A DNA stretch of 64,000 nucleotides. Source: Streptomyces sp. MNU76 (GTDB taxonomy: Bacteria > Actinomycetota > Actinomycetes > Streptomycetales > Streptomycetaceae). The position numbers and the translations under genes were made by a program. The DNA is taken from assembly GCF_020982545.1 (NCBI RefSeq), contig NZ_JAJKLK010000001.1, positions 62,001 through 126,000 on the forward strand, read 5' to 3'. Positions 45,394 through 53,605 of this stretch are shown here, piece by piece. Position 1 is the stretch's first letter. Each line of letters starts with the position of its first letter. A model generated the notes under the pieces. It searched no databases and was not told the origin of the DNA. It was given only the letters and a program-made list of their open reading frames with translations.

Positions 45394-46806
45394 ATGGCAA
45401 CGGCGCCCAGCGTCTCCTACTCGATGACGGTCCGGCTGGAGGTGCCCGCGAGCGGAACCGCGGTCTCCCAGCTCACCGGAGCCGTCGAGTCCCACGGAGG
45501 CTCGGTGACCGGCCTCGACGTGACCGCGTCCGGCCACGAGAAGCTCCGCATCGACGTCACCATCGCCGCCACCTCCACGGCGCACGCCGACGAGATCGTC
45601 GAGCAGCTGCGCCACATCGAGGGCGTGACGCTCGGCAAGGTGTCCGACCGTACGTTCCTGATGCACCTCGGCGGCAAGATCGAGATGGCGTCCAAGCACC
45701 CCATCCGCAACCGTGACGACCTCTCGATGATCTACACCCCCGGCGTGGCCCGCGTCTGCATGGCGATCGCCGAGAACCCCGAGGACGCCCGCCGCCTCAC
45801 CATCAAGCGCAACTCCGTTGCGGTCGTGACGGACGGCTCCGCCGTGCTGGGCCTCGGCAACATCGGCCCCAAGGCCGCGCTGCCCGTCATGGAGGGCAAG
45901 GCGGCCCTCTTCAAGCGGTTCGCCGGCATCGACGCCTGGCCGCTCTGCCTGGACACCCAGGACACCGACGCGATCGTCGAGATCGTCAAGGCCATCGCCC
46001 CCGGCTTCGCGGGCATCAACCTGGAGGACATCTCCGCGCCCCGCTGCTTCGAGATCGAGGCCCGCCTGCGCGAGGCTCTCGACATCCCCGTCTTCCACGA
46101 CGACCAGCACGGCACCGCGATCGTCGTCCTCGCCGCCCTCACCAACGCACTTCGCGTGGCGGGCAAGGCGATCGGGGACATCCGCGTGGTCATGTCGGGC
46201 GCCGGCGCGGCCGGTACGGCCATCCTCAAGCTGCTGATCGCCGCCGGTGTGAAGAACGCCGTCGTGGCCGACATCCACGGTGTCGTGCACTGCGACCGCG
46301 CCGACCTGGTCGACGCCGCCACAGACTCGCCGCTGCGCTGGATCGCCGACAACACCAACCCCGAGGGCCTCACGGGCACCCTCAAGGAGGCCGTGCGCGG
46401 CGCCGACGTGTTCATCGGCGTCTCGGCCCCGAACGTCCTCGACGGCGACGACGTGGCCGCCATGGCCGACGACGCGATTGTGTTCGCGCTCGCGAACCCC
46501 GACCCCGAGGTCGACCCCGCTGTGGCCCGGCAGACGGCGGCCGTGGTGGCCACCGGCCGCTCCGACTTCCCGAACCAGATCAACAACGTGCTGGTCTTCC
46601 CGGGTGTCTTCCGAGGTCTCCTCGACGCCCAGTCCCGGACCGTCAACACGGAGATGATGCTCGCCGCGGCCACCGCGCTCGCGAACGTCGTCACCGAGGA
46701 CGAGCTGAACCCGAACTACATCATCCCGAGCGTCTTCAACGACAAGGTCGCGGGCGCGGTCGCCGGGGCGGTGCGCGAGGCCGCGAAGGCGGGGGCGTCG
46801 GCCTGA
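45394..46806 (+). CDS. NAD-dependent malic enzyme with N-terminal ACT domain
   Basis: 470 residues, start ATG at 45394 with AGAGGAAG upstream. Oxidatively decarboxylates malate to pyruvate. An N-terminal ACT-like regulatory domain spans about 10-85 (SYSMTVRLEVPASGTAVSQL). Then comes the malic enzyme core: SMIYTPGVARVC, LGLGNIGPKAALPVMEGKA, INLEDISAPRCFEIE, FHDDQHGTAIVVLAAL, nucleotide-binding VMSGAGAAGTAIL, and FPNQINNVLVFPGVFRG. All catalytic stretches are present. The ACT domain suggests allosteric control by a small ligand. Confidence 0.96.
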   Translation: MATAPSVSYSMTVRLEVPASGTAVSQLTGAVESHGGSVTGLDVTASGHEKLRIDVTIAATSTAHADEIVEQLRHIEGVTLGKVSDRTFLMHLGGKIEMASKHPIRNRDDLSMIYTPGVARVCMAIAENPEDARRLTIKRNSVAVVTDGSAVLGLGNIGPKAALPVMEGKAALFKRFAGIDAWPLCLDTQDTDAIVEIVKAIAPGFAGINLEDISAPRCFEIEARLREALDIPVFHDDQHGTAIVVLAALTNALRVAGKAIGDIRVVMSGAGAAGTAILKLLIAAGVKNAVVADIHGVVHCDRADLVDAATDSPLRWIADNTNPEGLTGTLKEAVRGADVFIGVSAPNVLDGDDVAAMADDAIVFALANPDPEVDPAVARQTAAVVATGRSDFPNQINNVLVFPGVFRGLLDAQSRTVNTEMMLAAATALANVVTEDELNPNYIIPSVFNDKVAGAVAGAVREAAKAGASA

Positions 46807-46907
46807 GGCCCGCTGTGACGGTGGCCACGGCCCGCCCCATCGGCGCGTCGCGGGGCCGGAGGGCTTGCGCCGCCCTTTAGTGTGGCGGCCAAGCTCAGGC
46901 CTGCCAC

Positions 46908-46970
46908 GACTCCCAGGGGTGTTCATATGACTCCCAGGGGTGTTCGTGTGACTCCCAGGGGTGCTGGATT
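46908..46970 (+). repeat. Three 21-base tandem repeats upstream of hupA
   Basis: GACTCCCAGGGGTGTTCATA(T) at 46908-46928, GACTCCCAGGGGTGTTCGTG(T) at 46929-46949, and a third, more divergent unit at 46950-46970 beginning GACTCCCAGGGGTG. The spacing is exactly two helical turns. They lie 104-166 bases before the HU start and could be protein-binding sites in its promoter. Confidence 0.8.
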
Positions 46971-47073
46971 GGCTTTCCCGCCGCAGGTGAGTGCAGGATG
47001 CGTTTCTGGGCGCGAGGGTCTGACGACGGACCCGGGTCCGCCTCAACGGCAAGAAGAACACGGGAGTAACAAC

Positions 47074-47355
47074 ATGAACCGCAGTGAGCTGGTGGCCGCG
47101 CTGGCCGACCGCGCCGAGGTGACCCGCAAGGACGCCGACGCCGTGCTGGCCGCGTTCGCTGAGACTGTCGGCGACATCGTCTCCAAGGGCGACGAGAAGG
47201 TCACCATCCCCGGCTTCCTGACCTTCGAGCGCACCCACCGTGCCGCTCGCACCGCTCGCAACCCGCAGACCGGCGACCCGATCCAGATCCCCGCCGGCTA
47301 CAGCGTGAAGGTCTCCGCGGGCAGCAAGCTCAAGGAAGCCGCCAAGGGCAAGTGA
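47074..47355 (+). CDS. hupA: Nucleoid-associated protein HU
   Basis: 93 residues, start ATG at 47074 (MNRSELVAALADRAEVTRK) with GGGAG upstream. This is a plain HU of usual length: dimerisation helices, then the beta-arm with ARTARNPQTGDPIQIPAG, the conserved DNA-bending tip, and FERTHRAA. It lacks the long Lys/Ala-rich tail of the second Streptomyces HU (HupS), which identifies it as the HupA type. It packages DNA during growth. A terminator follows at 47406-47439. Confidence 0.97.
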   Translation: MNRSELVAALADRAEVTRKDADAVLAAFAETVGDIVSKGDEKVTIPGFLTFERTHRAARTARNPQTGDPIQIPAGYSVKVSAGSKLKEAAKGK

Positions 47356-47405
47356 CCTTGCCATCTGTCTCTCACGGGACGGTGGGGCGCACATAGACGC
47401 CTGAT

Positions 47406-47439
47406 GGGGGCGGCACCTGGTGTTCCGGGTGCCGCCCCC
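47406..47439. terminator. Terminator after hupA
   Basis: GGGGGCGGCACC (47406-47417) with GGTGCCGCCCCC (47428-47439), ten-base loop. Confidence 0.85.
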
Positions 47440-47481
47440 ATCGTCGTAGGGATGTCGGCTGCGGGTCCGCGGGGGCTGGTC

Positions 47482-47531
47482 GCGCCGTTCCCCGCGCCCC
47501 TGGAGAAGCGGGGCTGCGCCCCTGCTTCTCC
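47482..47531. terminator. Intergenic repeat copy plus hairpin at the murA 3' end
   Basis: A repeat core with one mismatch is at 47482-47500. Immediately after it, GGAGAAGCGGGG (47502-47513) pairs with CCCC-T-GCTTCTCC (to 47531), ending just outside the murA stop codon at 47543. It probably terminates murA from the minus strand. Confidence 0.7.
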
Positions 47532-47542
47532 AAGGCGCGGTT

Positions 47543-48889
47543 CTAGCCCAGCGCCTTGCCCGGCAGTTCCACCTTCGCGCCGAGCTCCATGAGCTTCTCC
47601 ATGAAGTTCTCGTAGCCGCGGTTGATCAGCTCGATGCCGTGGACCCGGGAGGTCCCCTGCGCCGCGAGGGCGGCGATGAGGTACGAGAAGCCGCCGCGCA
47701 GGTCGGGGATGACCAGGTCGGCGCCCTGCAGCCGGGTGGGGCCGGAGACGACCGCCGAGTGCAGGAAGTTGCGCTGGCCGAAGCGGCAGTCGGAGCCGCC
47801 GAGGCACTCGCGGTAGAGCTGGATGTGCGCACCCATCTGGTTCAGCGCGGAGGTGAAGCCCAGCCGGGACTCGTAGACCGTCTCGTGGACGATCGAGAGG
47901 CCGGTGGCCTGTGTCAGCGCGACGACCAGGGGCTGCTGCCAGTCGGTCTGGAAGCCCGGGTGGACGTCCGTCTCCAGCGCGATCGACTTCAGCTGGCCGC
48001 CCGGGTGCCAGAAGCGGATGCCCTCGTCGTCGATCTCGAAGGCACCCCCCACCTTCCGGTAGGTGTTCAGGAACGTCATCATCGAGCGCTGCTGGGCGCC
48101 CCGGACGTAGATGTCGCCCTCGGTCGCCAGCGCGGCGGACGCCCAGGAGGCGGCCTCCAGGCGGTCCGGGAGCGCCTTGTGGTTGTAGCCGCCGAGCGAG
48201 TCCACACCGGTGATGCGGATCGTGCGGTCGGTGTCCATCGCGATGATGGCGCCCATCTTCTGCAGGACGCAGATGAGGTCCTCGATCTCCGGCTCGATGG
48301 CCGCGTTCGCGAGTTCCGTCACGCCCTCCGCGAGGACGGCCGTGAGCAGCACCTGCTCGGTCGCGCCCACCGACGGGTACGGCAGCTGGATCTTCGTGCC
48401 CCGCAGCCGTCGCGGCGCCTCCAGGTACTGGCCGTCCTCCCGCTTCTCGATCTTCGCGCCGAACTGCCGCAGCACCTCGAAGTGGAAGTCGATCGGCCGG
48501 CCGCCGATGTCGCAGCCGCCGAGACCGGGGATGAAGGCGTGGCCGAGGCGGTGCAGCAGGGGGCCGCAGAAGAGGATCGGGATGCGGGACGAGCCCGCGT
48601 GGGCGTCGATGTCGGCGACGTTCGCGCTCTCCACGTTCGTCGGGTCCATCACCAGCTCGCCCGGCTCGTCGCCCGGGCGGACCGTTACGCCATGCAGCTG
48701 CAGCAGCCCGCGCACGACCCGTACGTCGCGGATGTCGGGCACGTTGCGGAGCCGGCTCGGACCGCTGCCGAGCAGCGCGGCGACCATGGCCTTGGGTACG
48801 AGGTTCTTCGCACCGCGGACACGGATCTCGCCACTGAGCGGGGTGCCGCCGTGTACAAGCAGTACGTCGTCAGAGCCGTTGACGGTCAT
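47543..48889 (-). CDS. murA: UDP-N-acetylglucosamine 1-carboxyvinyltransferase
   Basis: First committed step of peptidoglycan synthesis: transfers enolpyruvate from PEP to UDP-GlcNAc. 448 residues, start ATG at 48889 (MTVNGSDDVLLVHGG). The active-site Lys-Asn pair is in RVRGAKNLVPKAM. The loop GLGGCDIGGRPIDFH keeps the catalytic cysteine that fosfomycin alkylates. SVGATEQVLL and LINRGYENFMEKL are further conserved stretches. Slightly longer than E. coli MurA (419), mainly by short insertions. Divergent from the yqgE-like gene and transcribed towards hupA. Confidence 0.97.
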   Translation of the reverse strand: MTVNGSDDVLLVHGGTPLSGEIRVRGAKNLVPKAMVAALLGSGPSRLRNVPDIRDVRVVRGLLQLHGVTVRPGDEPGELVMDPTNVESANVADIDAHAGSSRIPILFCGPLLHRLGHAFIPGLGGCDIGGRPIDFHFEVLRQFGAKIEKREDGQYLEAPRRLRGTKIQLPYPSVGATEQVLLTAVLAEGVTELANAAIEPEIEDLICVLQKMGAIIAMDTDRTIRITGVDSLGGYNHKALPDRLEAASWASAALATEGDIYVRGAQQRSMMTFLNTYRKVGGAFEIDDEGIRFWHPGGQLKSIALETDVHPGFQTDWQQPLVVALTQATGLSIVHETVYESRLGFTSALNQMGAHIQLYRECLGGSDCRFGQRNFLHSAVVSGPTRLQGADLVIPDLRGGFSYLIAALAAQGTSRVHGIELINRGYENFMEKLMELGAKVELPGKALG

Positions 48890-49255
48890 GGATCTCGCGT
48901 TCCGTGGAGTTGGGCAGAGGTGTGTGCGGCGTGTGCGGACGGCCGACGGACCCGTTGTACGGGGGTCGGCGCGGCGCGAGCCGGAGAGCTAGCGTAATCG
49001 CCGCCCACCCCCCTTCCGTAAGCCCAAGGGCCTCTCAGTCACGTCATGGATTGGCCACAACACGAACCGTTCACCACCGGCCACGGGGGGTCACCGTGAC
49101 GTCCGTGCGCGGGGTGCGCGCCGGTGGGCCCGCCCGTCTCCCACCACCACCCTGCCGGAGACCCAGCGGGCCGCTGGCCTGGATTCATGGCTGCGCGCAC
49201 ACCGCTGGCGGGATTGGCTCCCCGTACCCGGGCGGGATGCGGGATCATGTCTGGC
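48890..49255. promoter_or_regulatory. Divergent region between murA and the YqgE gene
   Basis: 366 bases without a gene. On the minus strand TTACGCTAGCT near 48990 offers a plausible -10 (TACGCT) for murA. No repeats or clear operators were seen. Confidence 0.3.
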
Positions 49256-49828
49256 ATGACCGAGGTGTCCTCGCTCACAGGGCGGCTGCTCGTGGCCACG
49301 CCCGCCCTGGCGGACCCGAACTTCGACCGCGCTGTCGTGCTGCTCCTCGACCACGACGAGAAGGGCTCGCTCGGCGTGGTCCTCAACCGGCCCACCCCGG
49401 TGGACGTCGGCGACATCCTGGAGGGCTGGGCAGACCTCGCCGGCGAACCCGGGGTGGTCTTCCAGGGCGGCCCGGTGCAGCTGGACTCGGCGCTGGGGGT
49501 CGCGGTGATCCCCGGCGGGGGCTCCGTGGACCGGGCGCCACTCGGCTGGCGGCGCGTGCACGGGGCGATCGGCCTGGTCGATCTGGAGGCCCCGCCGGAG
49601 CTGCTGGCCTCGGCGCTCGGCTCGCTGCGCATCTTCGCCGGGTACGCGGGCTGGGGCCCCGGCCAGCTGGAGGACGAACTGGCGGAGGGTGCCTGGTACG
49701 TCGTCGAGTCGGAACCCGGCGACGTCTCCTCGCCCTGCCCGGAACGGCTCTGGCGCGAGGTCCTGCGCCGCCAGCGCAACGAACTCGCGATGGTGGCCAC
49801 GTATCCGGACGACCCTTCGCTCAACTGA
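49256..49828 (+). CDS. YqgE/AlgH family protein
   Basis: 190 residues. Start ATG at 49256 (MTEVSSLTGRLLVATPALADPNF) is preferred; ATG at 49247 is an alternative three codons upstream. Family hallmarks: GRLLVATPALADPNFDRAVV, LNRPTPVDVGDIL, VFQGGPVQLDSALGV, IFAGYAGWGPGQLEDEL and the C-terminal YPDDPSLN. The function of this widespread family is not settled. It is followed after 29 bases by the DUF3039 gene, likely one transcript. Confidence 0.94.
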   Translation: MTEVSSLTGRLLVATPALADPNFDRAVVLLLDHDEKGSLGVVLNRPTPVDVGDILEGWADLAGEPGVVFQGGPVQLDSALGVAVIPGGGSVDRAPLGWRRVHGAIGLVDLEAPPELLASALGSLRIFAGYAGWGPGQLEDELAEGAWYVVESEPGDVSSPCPERLWREVLRRQRNELAMVATYPDDPSLN

Positions 49829-49857
49829 CGCGCGTGCGCTTCAGTACCCTGGAGCTC

Positions 49858-50139
49858 ATGAGCACTCTTGAGCCCGAGCGCGGTACTGGTACGGGGACCC
49901 TCGTCGAGCCGACGCCGCAGACGTCGCACGGCGATGGTGACCACGAGCGCTTCGCCCACTATGTCCAGAAGGACAAGATCATGGCGAGCGCCCTCGACGG
50001 CACGCCCGTCGTGGCGTTGTGCGGCAAGGTGTGGGTCCCGGGCCGCGACCCGAAGAAGTACCCCGTGTGCCCCATGTGCAAGGAGATCTTCGAGTCCCTC
50101 GGCGCGGGCGGTGACGACCAGGGCGACGGCAAGAAGTAG
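49858..50139 (+). CDS. DUF3039 family small protein
   Basis: 93 residues, start ATG at 49858 (MSTLEPERGTGTG). A disordered N-terminus is followed by the conserved actinobacterial core HERFAHYVQKDKIMASALDG and CGKVWVPGRDPKKYPVCPMCKEIFESL. Cysteines at CGK and CPMC could bind a metal. Function unknown; it is the usual neighbour of yqgE in streptomycetes as far as I recall. Confidence 0.9.
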   Translation: MSTLEPERGTGTGTLVEPTPQTSHGDGDHERFAHYVQKDKIMASALDGTPVVALCGKVWVPGRDPKKYPVCPMCKEIFESLGAGGDDQGDGKK

Positions 50140-50202
50140 CCGGGCGCGATCTGCTCGGGGGTCATCGGTTCGTCGGCGGGTGCGGGTGGTGTGTGGTTGC
50201 TC

Positions 50203-50272
50203 GCGCAGTTCCCCGCGCCCCTTGAAAGCTCCGGGCGCGACCCATGCTTGTCAGGGGGGCGGGGAACTGCGC
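50203..50272. repeat. Inverted intergenic repeat pair after the DUF3039 gene
   Basis: A core at 50203-50221 and an inverse copy ending in GGGGAACTGCGC (about 50256-50272) flank about 35 bases. It forms a hairpin between the DUF3039 gene and the sugar importer operon. Gap 50140-50501 also contains the two palindromes listed next. Confidence 0.7.
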
Positions 50273-50375
50273 GACCAGCCCCCGCTCGGCCGCACCCGCC
50301 GACGAACCCGCGCTCCCGAGCTTTGTCGCGCCCGTCTCACCTCGGCCCCGTCGAACCGCGCGCGTTTTTCTGGAT

Positions 50376-50400
50376 CACAAGGTGGTTGAGACCTCTTGTG
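50376..50400 (+). promoter_or_regulatory. Palindrome with dre-like core upstream of the second sugar importer
   Basis: CACAAG (50376-50381) and CTTGTG (50395-50400) flank TGGTTGAGACC. This centre matches 9 of 11 positions of the DasR site core TGGTCTAGACC. Given the downstream hexosaminidase, control by DasR (amino-sugar regulon) is possible. The match over the full 16-base site is only about 10 of 16. Confidence 0.4.
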
Positions 50401-50452
50401 GTCATGTTCATGTACTCCATAGCCTCCGGTGTGTTGTGTAGAGCAGAACGCC

Positions 50453-50471
50453 CGTTGCAGAGAATGCAACG
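50453..50471 (+). promoter_or_regulatory. Perfect inverted repeat just upstream of the second sugar-binding protein gene
   Basis: CGTTGCA-GAGAA-TGCAACG, 7-base perfect arms, 31-49 bases before ATG 50502. The position, downstream of any promoter, fits a repressor operator. The ribosome binding site GGAGG follows. Confidence 0.6.
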
Positions 50472-50501
50472 CTCCGCTCCCCCCTCCGGAGGATTCGCTC
50501 G

Positions 50502-51803
50502 ATGAAGCTCGCCGCCCGACTCGCCGCGCCCGTAGCGGCACTGGCCCTCGCCGGGCTGACCGCCTGTGCCCCCCAGACCTCCGACAACTCCTCCACCGGG
50601 GAGGACGAGAAGACCGGCACCCTGCGGGTGTGGCTCTTCCAGGAGGTGAGCAACGAGCCGAAGCAGAAGGTCGTCGACAAGGTCGTCGCCGCCTTCGAGA
50701 AGGCGCACGACGGCGCGAAGGTCAAGGTCGAGTACATCCCCGTCGAGACCCGCGCCCAGCGCATCAAGGCCGCCTTCAACGACCCCAAGAGCGCCCCCGA
50801 CGTCATCGAGTACGGCAACACGGACACCGCCGGCTATGTGAAGGACGGCGGACTCGCCGACGTCACCACGGAGTTCAACGGCTGGTCCGAGGCCAAGGAC
50901 TCCGATCCGACCGCCAAGACCTCCGTGACGGTCGAAGGGAAGGTCTACGGGGCGCCCTTCTTCGTGGGCGTGCGCGCCCTCTACTACCGCACCGACATCT
51001 TCGACGAGCTCGGCCTCGAACCCCCGAAGACCCTGGACGAACTGGCCACCACCGCCAAGCAGATCCGCGCTGCCAAGCCGGACCTGTACGGCCTCGTCGT
51101 CGGCGGCGCCTACACCTACGGGGCCATGCCCTTCGTCTGGGCCAACGGCGGGGAGATAGCCGAGGGCAGGGGCGGCTCGTACGCCTCGACCATCGACAGC
51201 GCGGCCGCCCGGAAGGGCATCGAGGCGTACACCTCGCTCTTCGGCGACGACAACTGCCCCGCCGCCAAGTGCGCGAGCATGGGCGGCAACGACACGGTCA
51301 CCGCGTTCGCCGCCGGCAAGGCGGGCATGGCGATCGGCGGTGACTTCAGCCACGCGGCCGTGGAGGCCGGCAAGGTCAAGGGCAAGTACGCGGTCGTACC
51401 GCTGCCGGGGGTGAAGTCCGGCTCGGTGGCCCCGGCGTTCGCGGGCGGCAACAACGTCGGCGTCCTGAAGAGCACCACGCACCGCACGCTCGCCGTCGAC
51501 CTGATGAAGCGACTGGCGTCCAAGGAGACCCAGGGCGAACTCTTCGACGCGATGGGCTTCCTGCCCACCTACACGGACGTGCGGGCGGAGGCGGCGAAGG
51601 AGGAGCCCTTCATCGAGCCGTTCGTGAAGACGCTGGCCTCCGGCACGAAGTTCGTGCCCGCCTCCCCGGCATGGGCGCAGATCGACGCGTCGCTGGTGCT
51701 GCCGACGATGTTCCAGGAGGTCGTCAGCGGCAAGAAGGACGTGGCGGAGGCGTCGGAGGACGCGGCGAAGCGGATGAACGATGCGTTCGGCTCCGCCGGG
51801 TGA
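50502..51803 (+). CDS. Sugar ABC transporter substrate-binding lipoprotein
   Basis: 433 residues, start ATG at 50502 after CCGGAGGA. Signal peptide with lipobox LAGLTAC near residue 22. Family 1 solute-binding fold: LRVWLFQEVSNEPKQKVVD, PDVIEYGNTDTAGYV, PFFVGVRALYYRTDIFDELGL, AGKAGMAIGGDFSH and FAGGNNVGVLKST. It starts an operon of binding protein - permease - permease - GH20 hexosaminidase, so the likely cargo is an N-acetylglucosamine-containing oligosaccharide (inference from the enzyme). Confidence 0.94.
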   Translation: MKLAARLAAPVAALALAGLTACAPQTSDNSSTGEDEKTGTLRVWLFQEVSNEPKQKVVDKVVAAFEKAHDGAKVKVEYIPVETRAQRIKAAFNDPKSAPDVIEYGNTDTAGYVKDGGLADVTTEFNGWSEAKDSDPTAKTSVTVEGKVYGAPFFVGVRALYYRTDIFDELGLEPPKTLDELATTAKQIRAAKPDLYGLVVGGAYTYGAMPFVWANGGEIAEGRGGSYASTIDSAAARKGIEAYTSLFGDDNCPAAKCASMGGNDTVTAFAAGKAGMAIGGDFSHAAVEAGKVKGKYAVVPLPGVKSGSVAPAFAGGNNVGVLKSTTHRTLAVDLMKRLASKETQGELFDAMGFLPTYTDVRAEAAKEEPFIEPFVKTLASGTKFVPASPAWAQIDASLVLPTMFQEVVSGKKDVAEASEDAAKRMNDAFGSAG

Positions 51804-51829
51804 GCGGGGCGCCCAGGGGTGGGGGTGCT

Positions 51830-52762
51830 GTGCGTGGGCGGGTGCGGGTTCGTCGTGGCTTGTCGCGCAGTTCCCCGCGCCCCTATGGGGGCGCCGCGGT
51901 CACCCCGTGGATCTATCTAGCCCCGGCCCTTGTCGTCCTGGGTGGGCTGCTTGTCTATCCCGTCTATCAGCTCGGGCTGATTTCGTTCTTCGAGTACACG
52001 CAGGCGCAGGTCAGTGGTGGTGAACCGGCGTCCTTCCGAGGGCTCGGGAACTACGCCGAGTTGTTCGGGGACGGGCAGTTCTGGCAGGTGCTGCTGGCCA
52101 CCGTCGTGTTCGCGGCGGCGTGCGTGGTGTCCACGCTCGCCGTCGGGTGCGCGCTCGCCGTGCTGCTGACACGAGTACGGGCCGTGCCGCGGCTCGCGCT
52201 GATGCTGGCGGCGCTCGGCGCGTGGGCGACCCCGGCCATCACGGGGTCCACGGTGTGGCTGCTGCTGTTCGACCCGGACTTCGGGCCGGTCAACCGCGTC
52301 CTGGGCCTCGGCGACCACTCCTGGACCTACGGGCGGTACAGCGCCTTCCTCCTCGTCCTGCTCGAAGTGGTCTGGTGCTCCTTCCCGTTCGTGATGGTGA
52401 CCGTCTACGCGGGCATCCGCTCCGTACCGTCGGAAGTGCTGGAGGCCGCGGCCCTGGACGGCGCCTCGCAGTGGCGGATCTGGCGGTCGGTTCTCGCGCC
52501 GATGCTCCGCCCGATCCTGGTCGTCGTCACCATTCAGTCGATCATCTGGGACTTCAAGGTCTTCACCCAGATCTATGTGATGACGGGCGGCGGCGGAATC
52601 GCGGGCCAGAACCTCGTGCTGAACGTGTACGCCTACCAGAAGGCCTTCGCGTCCTCCCAGTACAGCCTCGGTTCGGCGATCGGCGTGGTGATGCTGGTGA
52701 TTCTGCTGGCGATCACCCTGGTGTATTTGCGACTGCTGCGCAGGCAAGGGGAGGAGCTGTGA
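51830..52762 (+). CDS. Sugar ABC transporter permease, MalF type
   Basis: 310 residues from GTG 51830, the only reasonable start, with AGGGGTGGGGGT before it. The first 25 codons (VRGRVRVRRGLSRSSPRP) are the translation of the intergenic repeat (core 51865-51883), and the familiar permease begins at VTPWIYLAPALVVLGGLLVYP. Six membrane helices and the EAA loop EAAALDGASQWRIWRSVLAP are present. Family members usually have an unrelated short N-terminus, so the repeat seems to have replaced the original start. The stop overlaps the next permease in GTGA. Confidence 0.88.
   Translation: MRGRVRVRRGLSRSSPRPYGGAAVTPWIYLAPALVVLGGLLVYPVYQLGLISFFEYTQAQVSGGEPASFRGLGNYAELFGDGQFWQVLLATVVFAAACVVSTLAVGCALAVLLTRVRAVPRLALMLAALGAWATPAITGSTVWLLLFDPDFGPVNRVLGLGDHSWTYGRYSAFLLVLLEVVWCSFPFVMVTVYAGIRSVPSEVLEAAALDGASQWRIWRSVLAPMLRPILVVVTIQSIIWDFKVFTQIYVMTGGGGIAGQNLVLNVYAYQKAFASSQYSLGSAIGVVMLVILLAITLVYLRLLRRQGEEL
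51865..51883 (+). repeat. Intergenic repeat core inside a coding N-terminus
   Basis: GCGCAGTTCCCCGCGCCCC, in frame within the permease gene and encoding part of SRSSPRP. No in-frame ATG, GTG or TTG between it and the first membrane helix would avoid it. Confidence 0.8.
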
Positions 52763-53601
52763 ATTCACCGGGTTTCGTGCGGCGGCCCTGGCGGCTCGCC
52801 GCGGAGGCGTCCGCCCTGGTCATCGCGGTCGTGGTGGCGTTCCCGCTGTACTGGATGGTGTTGAGCGCCTTCAAGCCGGCGGGTGAGATCGAGTCGTCCG
52901 AGCCCCGGCCGTGGACCCTCGCGCCGACCCTGGATTCCTTCCGGCGTGTCTTCGGGCAGCAGGAATTCGGCCGGTACTTCGCCAACAGCCTGATCGTCGC
53001 CTGCGCGGTGGTCGTCGCCTCCGCGCTCATCGCGTTTCTCGCCGCGACGGCGGTCACCCGATTCCGCTTCCGATTCCGGACCACGTTGCTGATCATGTTC
53101 CTGGTGGCCCAGATGGTTCCGGTGGAGGCGCTGACCATTCCCCTCTTCTTCCAGATGCGGGACCTCGGTCAACTCAACACCCTGGGCGCGCTGATCCTGC
53201 CGCACATCGCCTTCTCGCTGCCGTTCGCGATCTGGATGCTGAGGGGTTTCGTGAAGGCCGTACCGGAGGCGCTGGAGGAGGCGGCCCATCTCGACGGGGC
53301 GAGCCGTTCCCGGTTCCTCTGGCAGATCCTTTTCCCGCTCGTCTTTCCGGGCCTGGTGGCCACCAGCGTCTTCTCCTTCATCTCGACCTGGAACGACTTC
53401 CTGTTCGCCAAGTCGTTCATCATCAGCGACACCTCCCAGTCGACCCTGCCGATGGCCCTGCTGGTCTTCTACAAGCCGGAGGAGCCGGACTGGGGCGGTG
53501 TGATGGCCGCCTCCACGGTGATGACTGTGCCGGTGCTGATCTTCTTCGTACTCGTACAGCGGCGCCTGGTCTCCGGACTGGGCGGCGCGGTGAAGGACTG
53601 A
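52759..53601 (+). CDS. Sugar ABC transporter permease, MalG type
   Basis: 280 residues, start GTG at 52759 overlapping the upstream stop (GTGA), with GAGGAG before it. Six membrane helices (ALVIAVVVAFPLYWMVLSAF first), EAA loop EEAAHLDGASRSRFLWQILFP, C-terminus QRRLVSGLGGAVKD. Partner of the preceding permease. The hexosaminidase gene begins four bases after its stop. Confidence 0.94.
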   Translation: MNSPGFVRRPWRLAAEASALVIAVVVAFPLYWMVLSAFKPAGEIESSEPRPWTLAPTLDSFRRVFGQQEFGRYFANSLIVACAVVVASALIAFLAATAVTRFRFRFRTTLLIMFLVAQMVPVEALTIPLFFQMRDLGQLNTLGALILPHIAFSLPFAIWMLRGFVKAVPEALEEAAHLDGASRSRFLWQILFPLVFPGLVATSVFSFISTWNDFLFAKSFIISDTSQSTLPMALLVFYKPEEPDWGGVMAASTVMTVPVLIFFVLVQRRLVSGLGGAVKD

Positions 53602-53605
53602 CACG

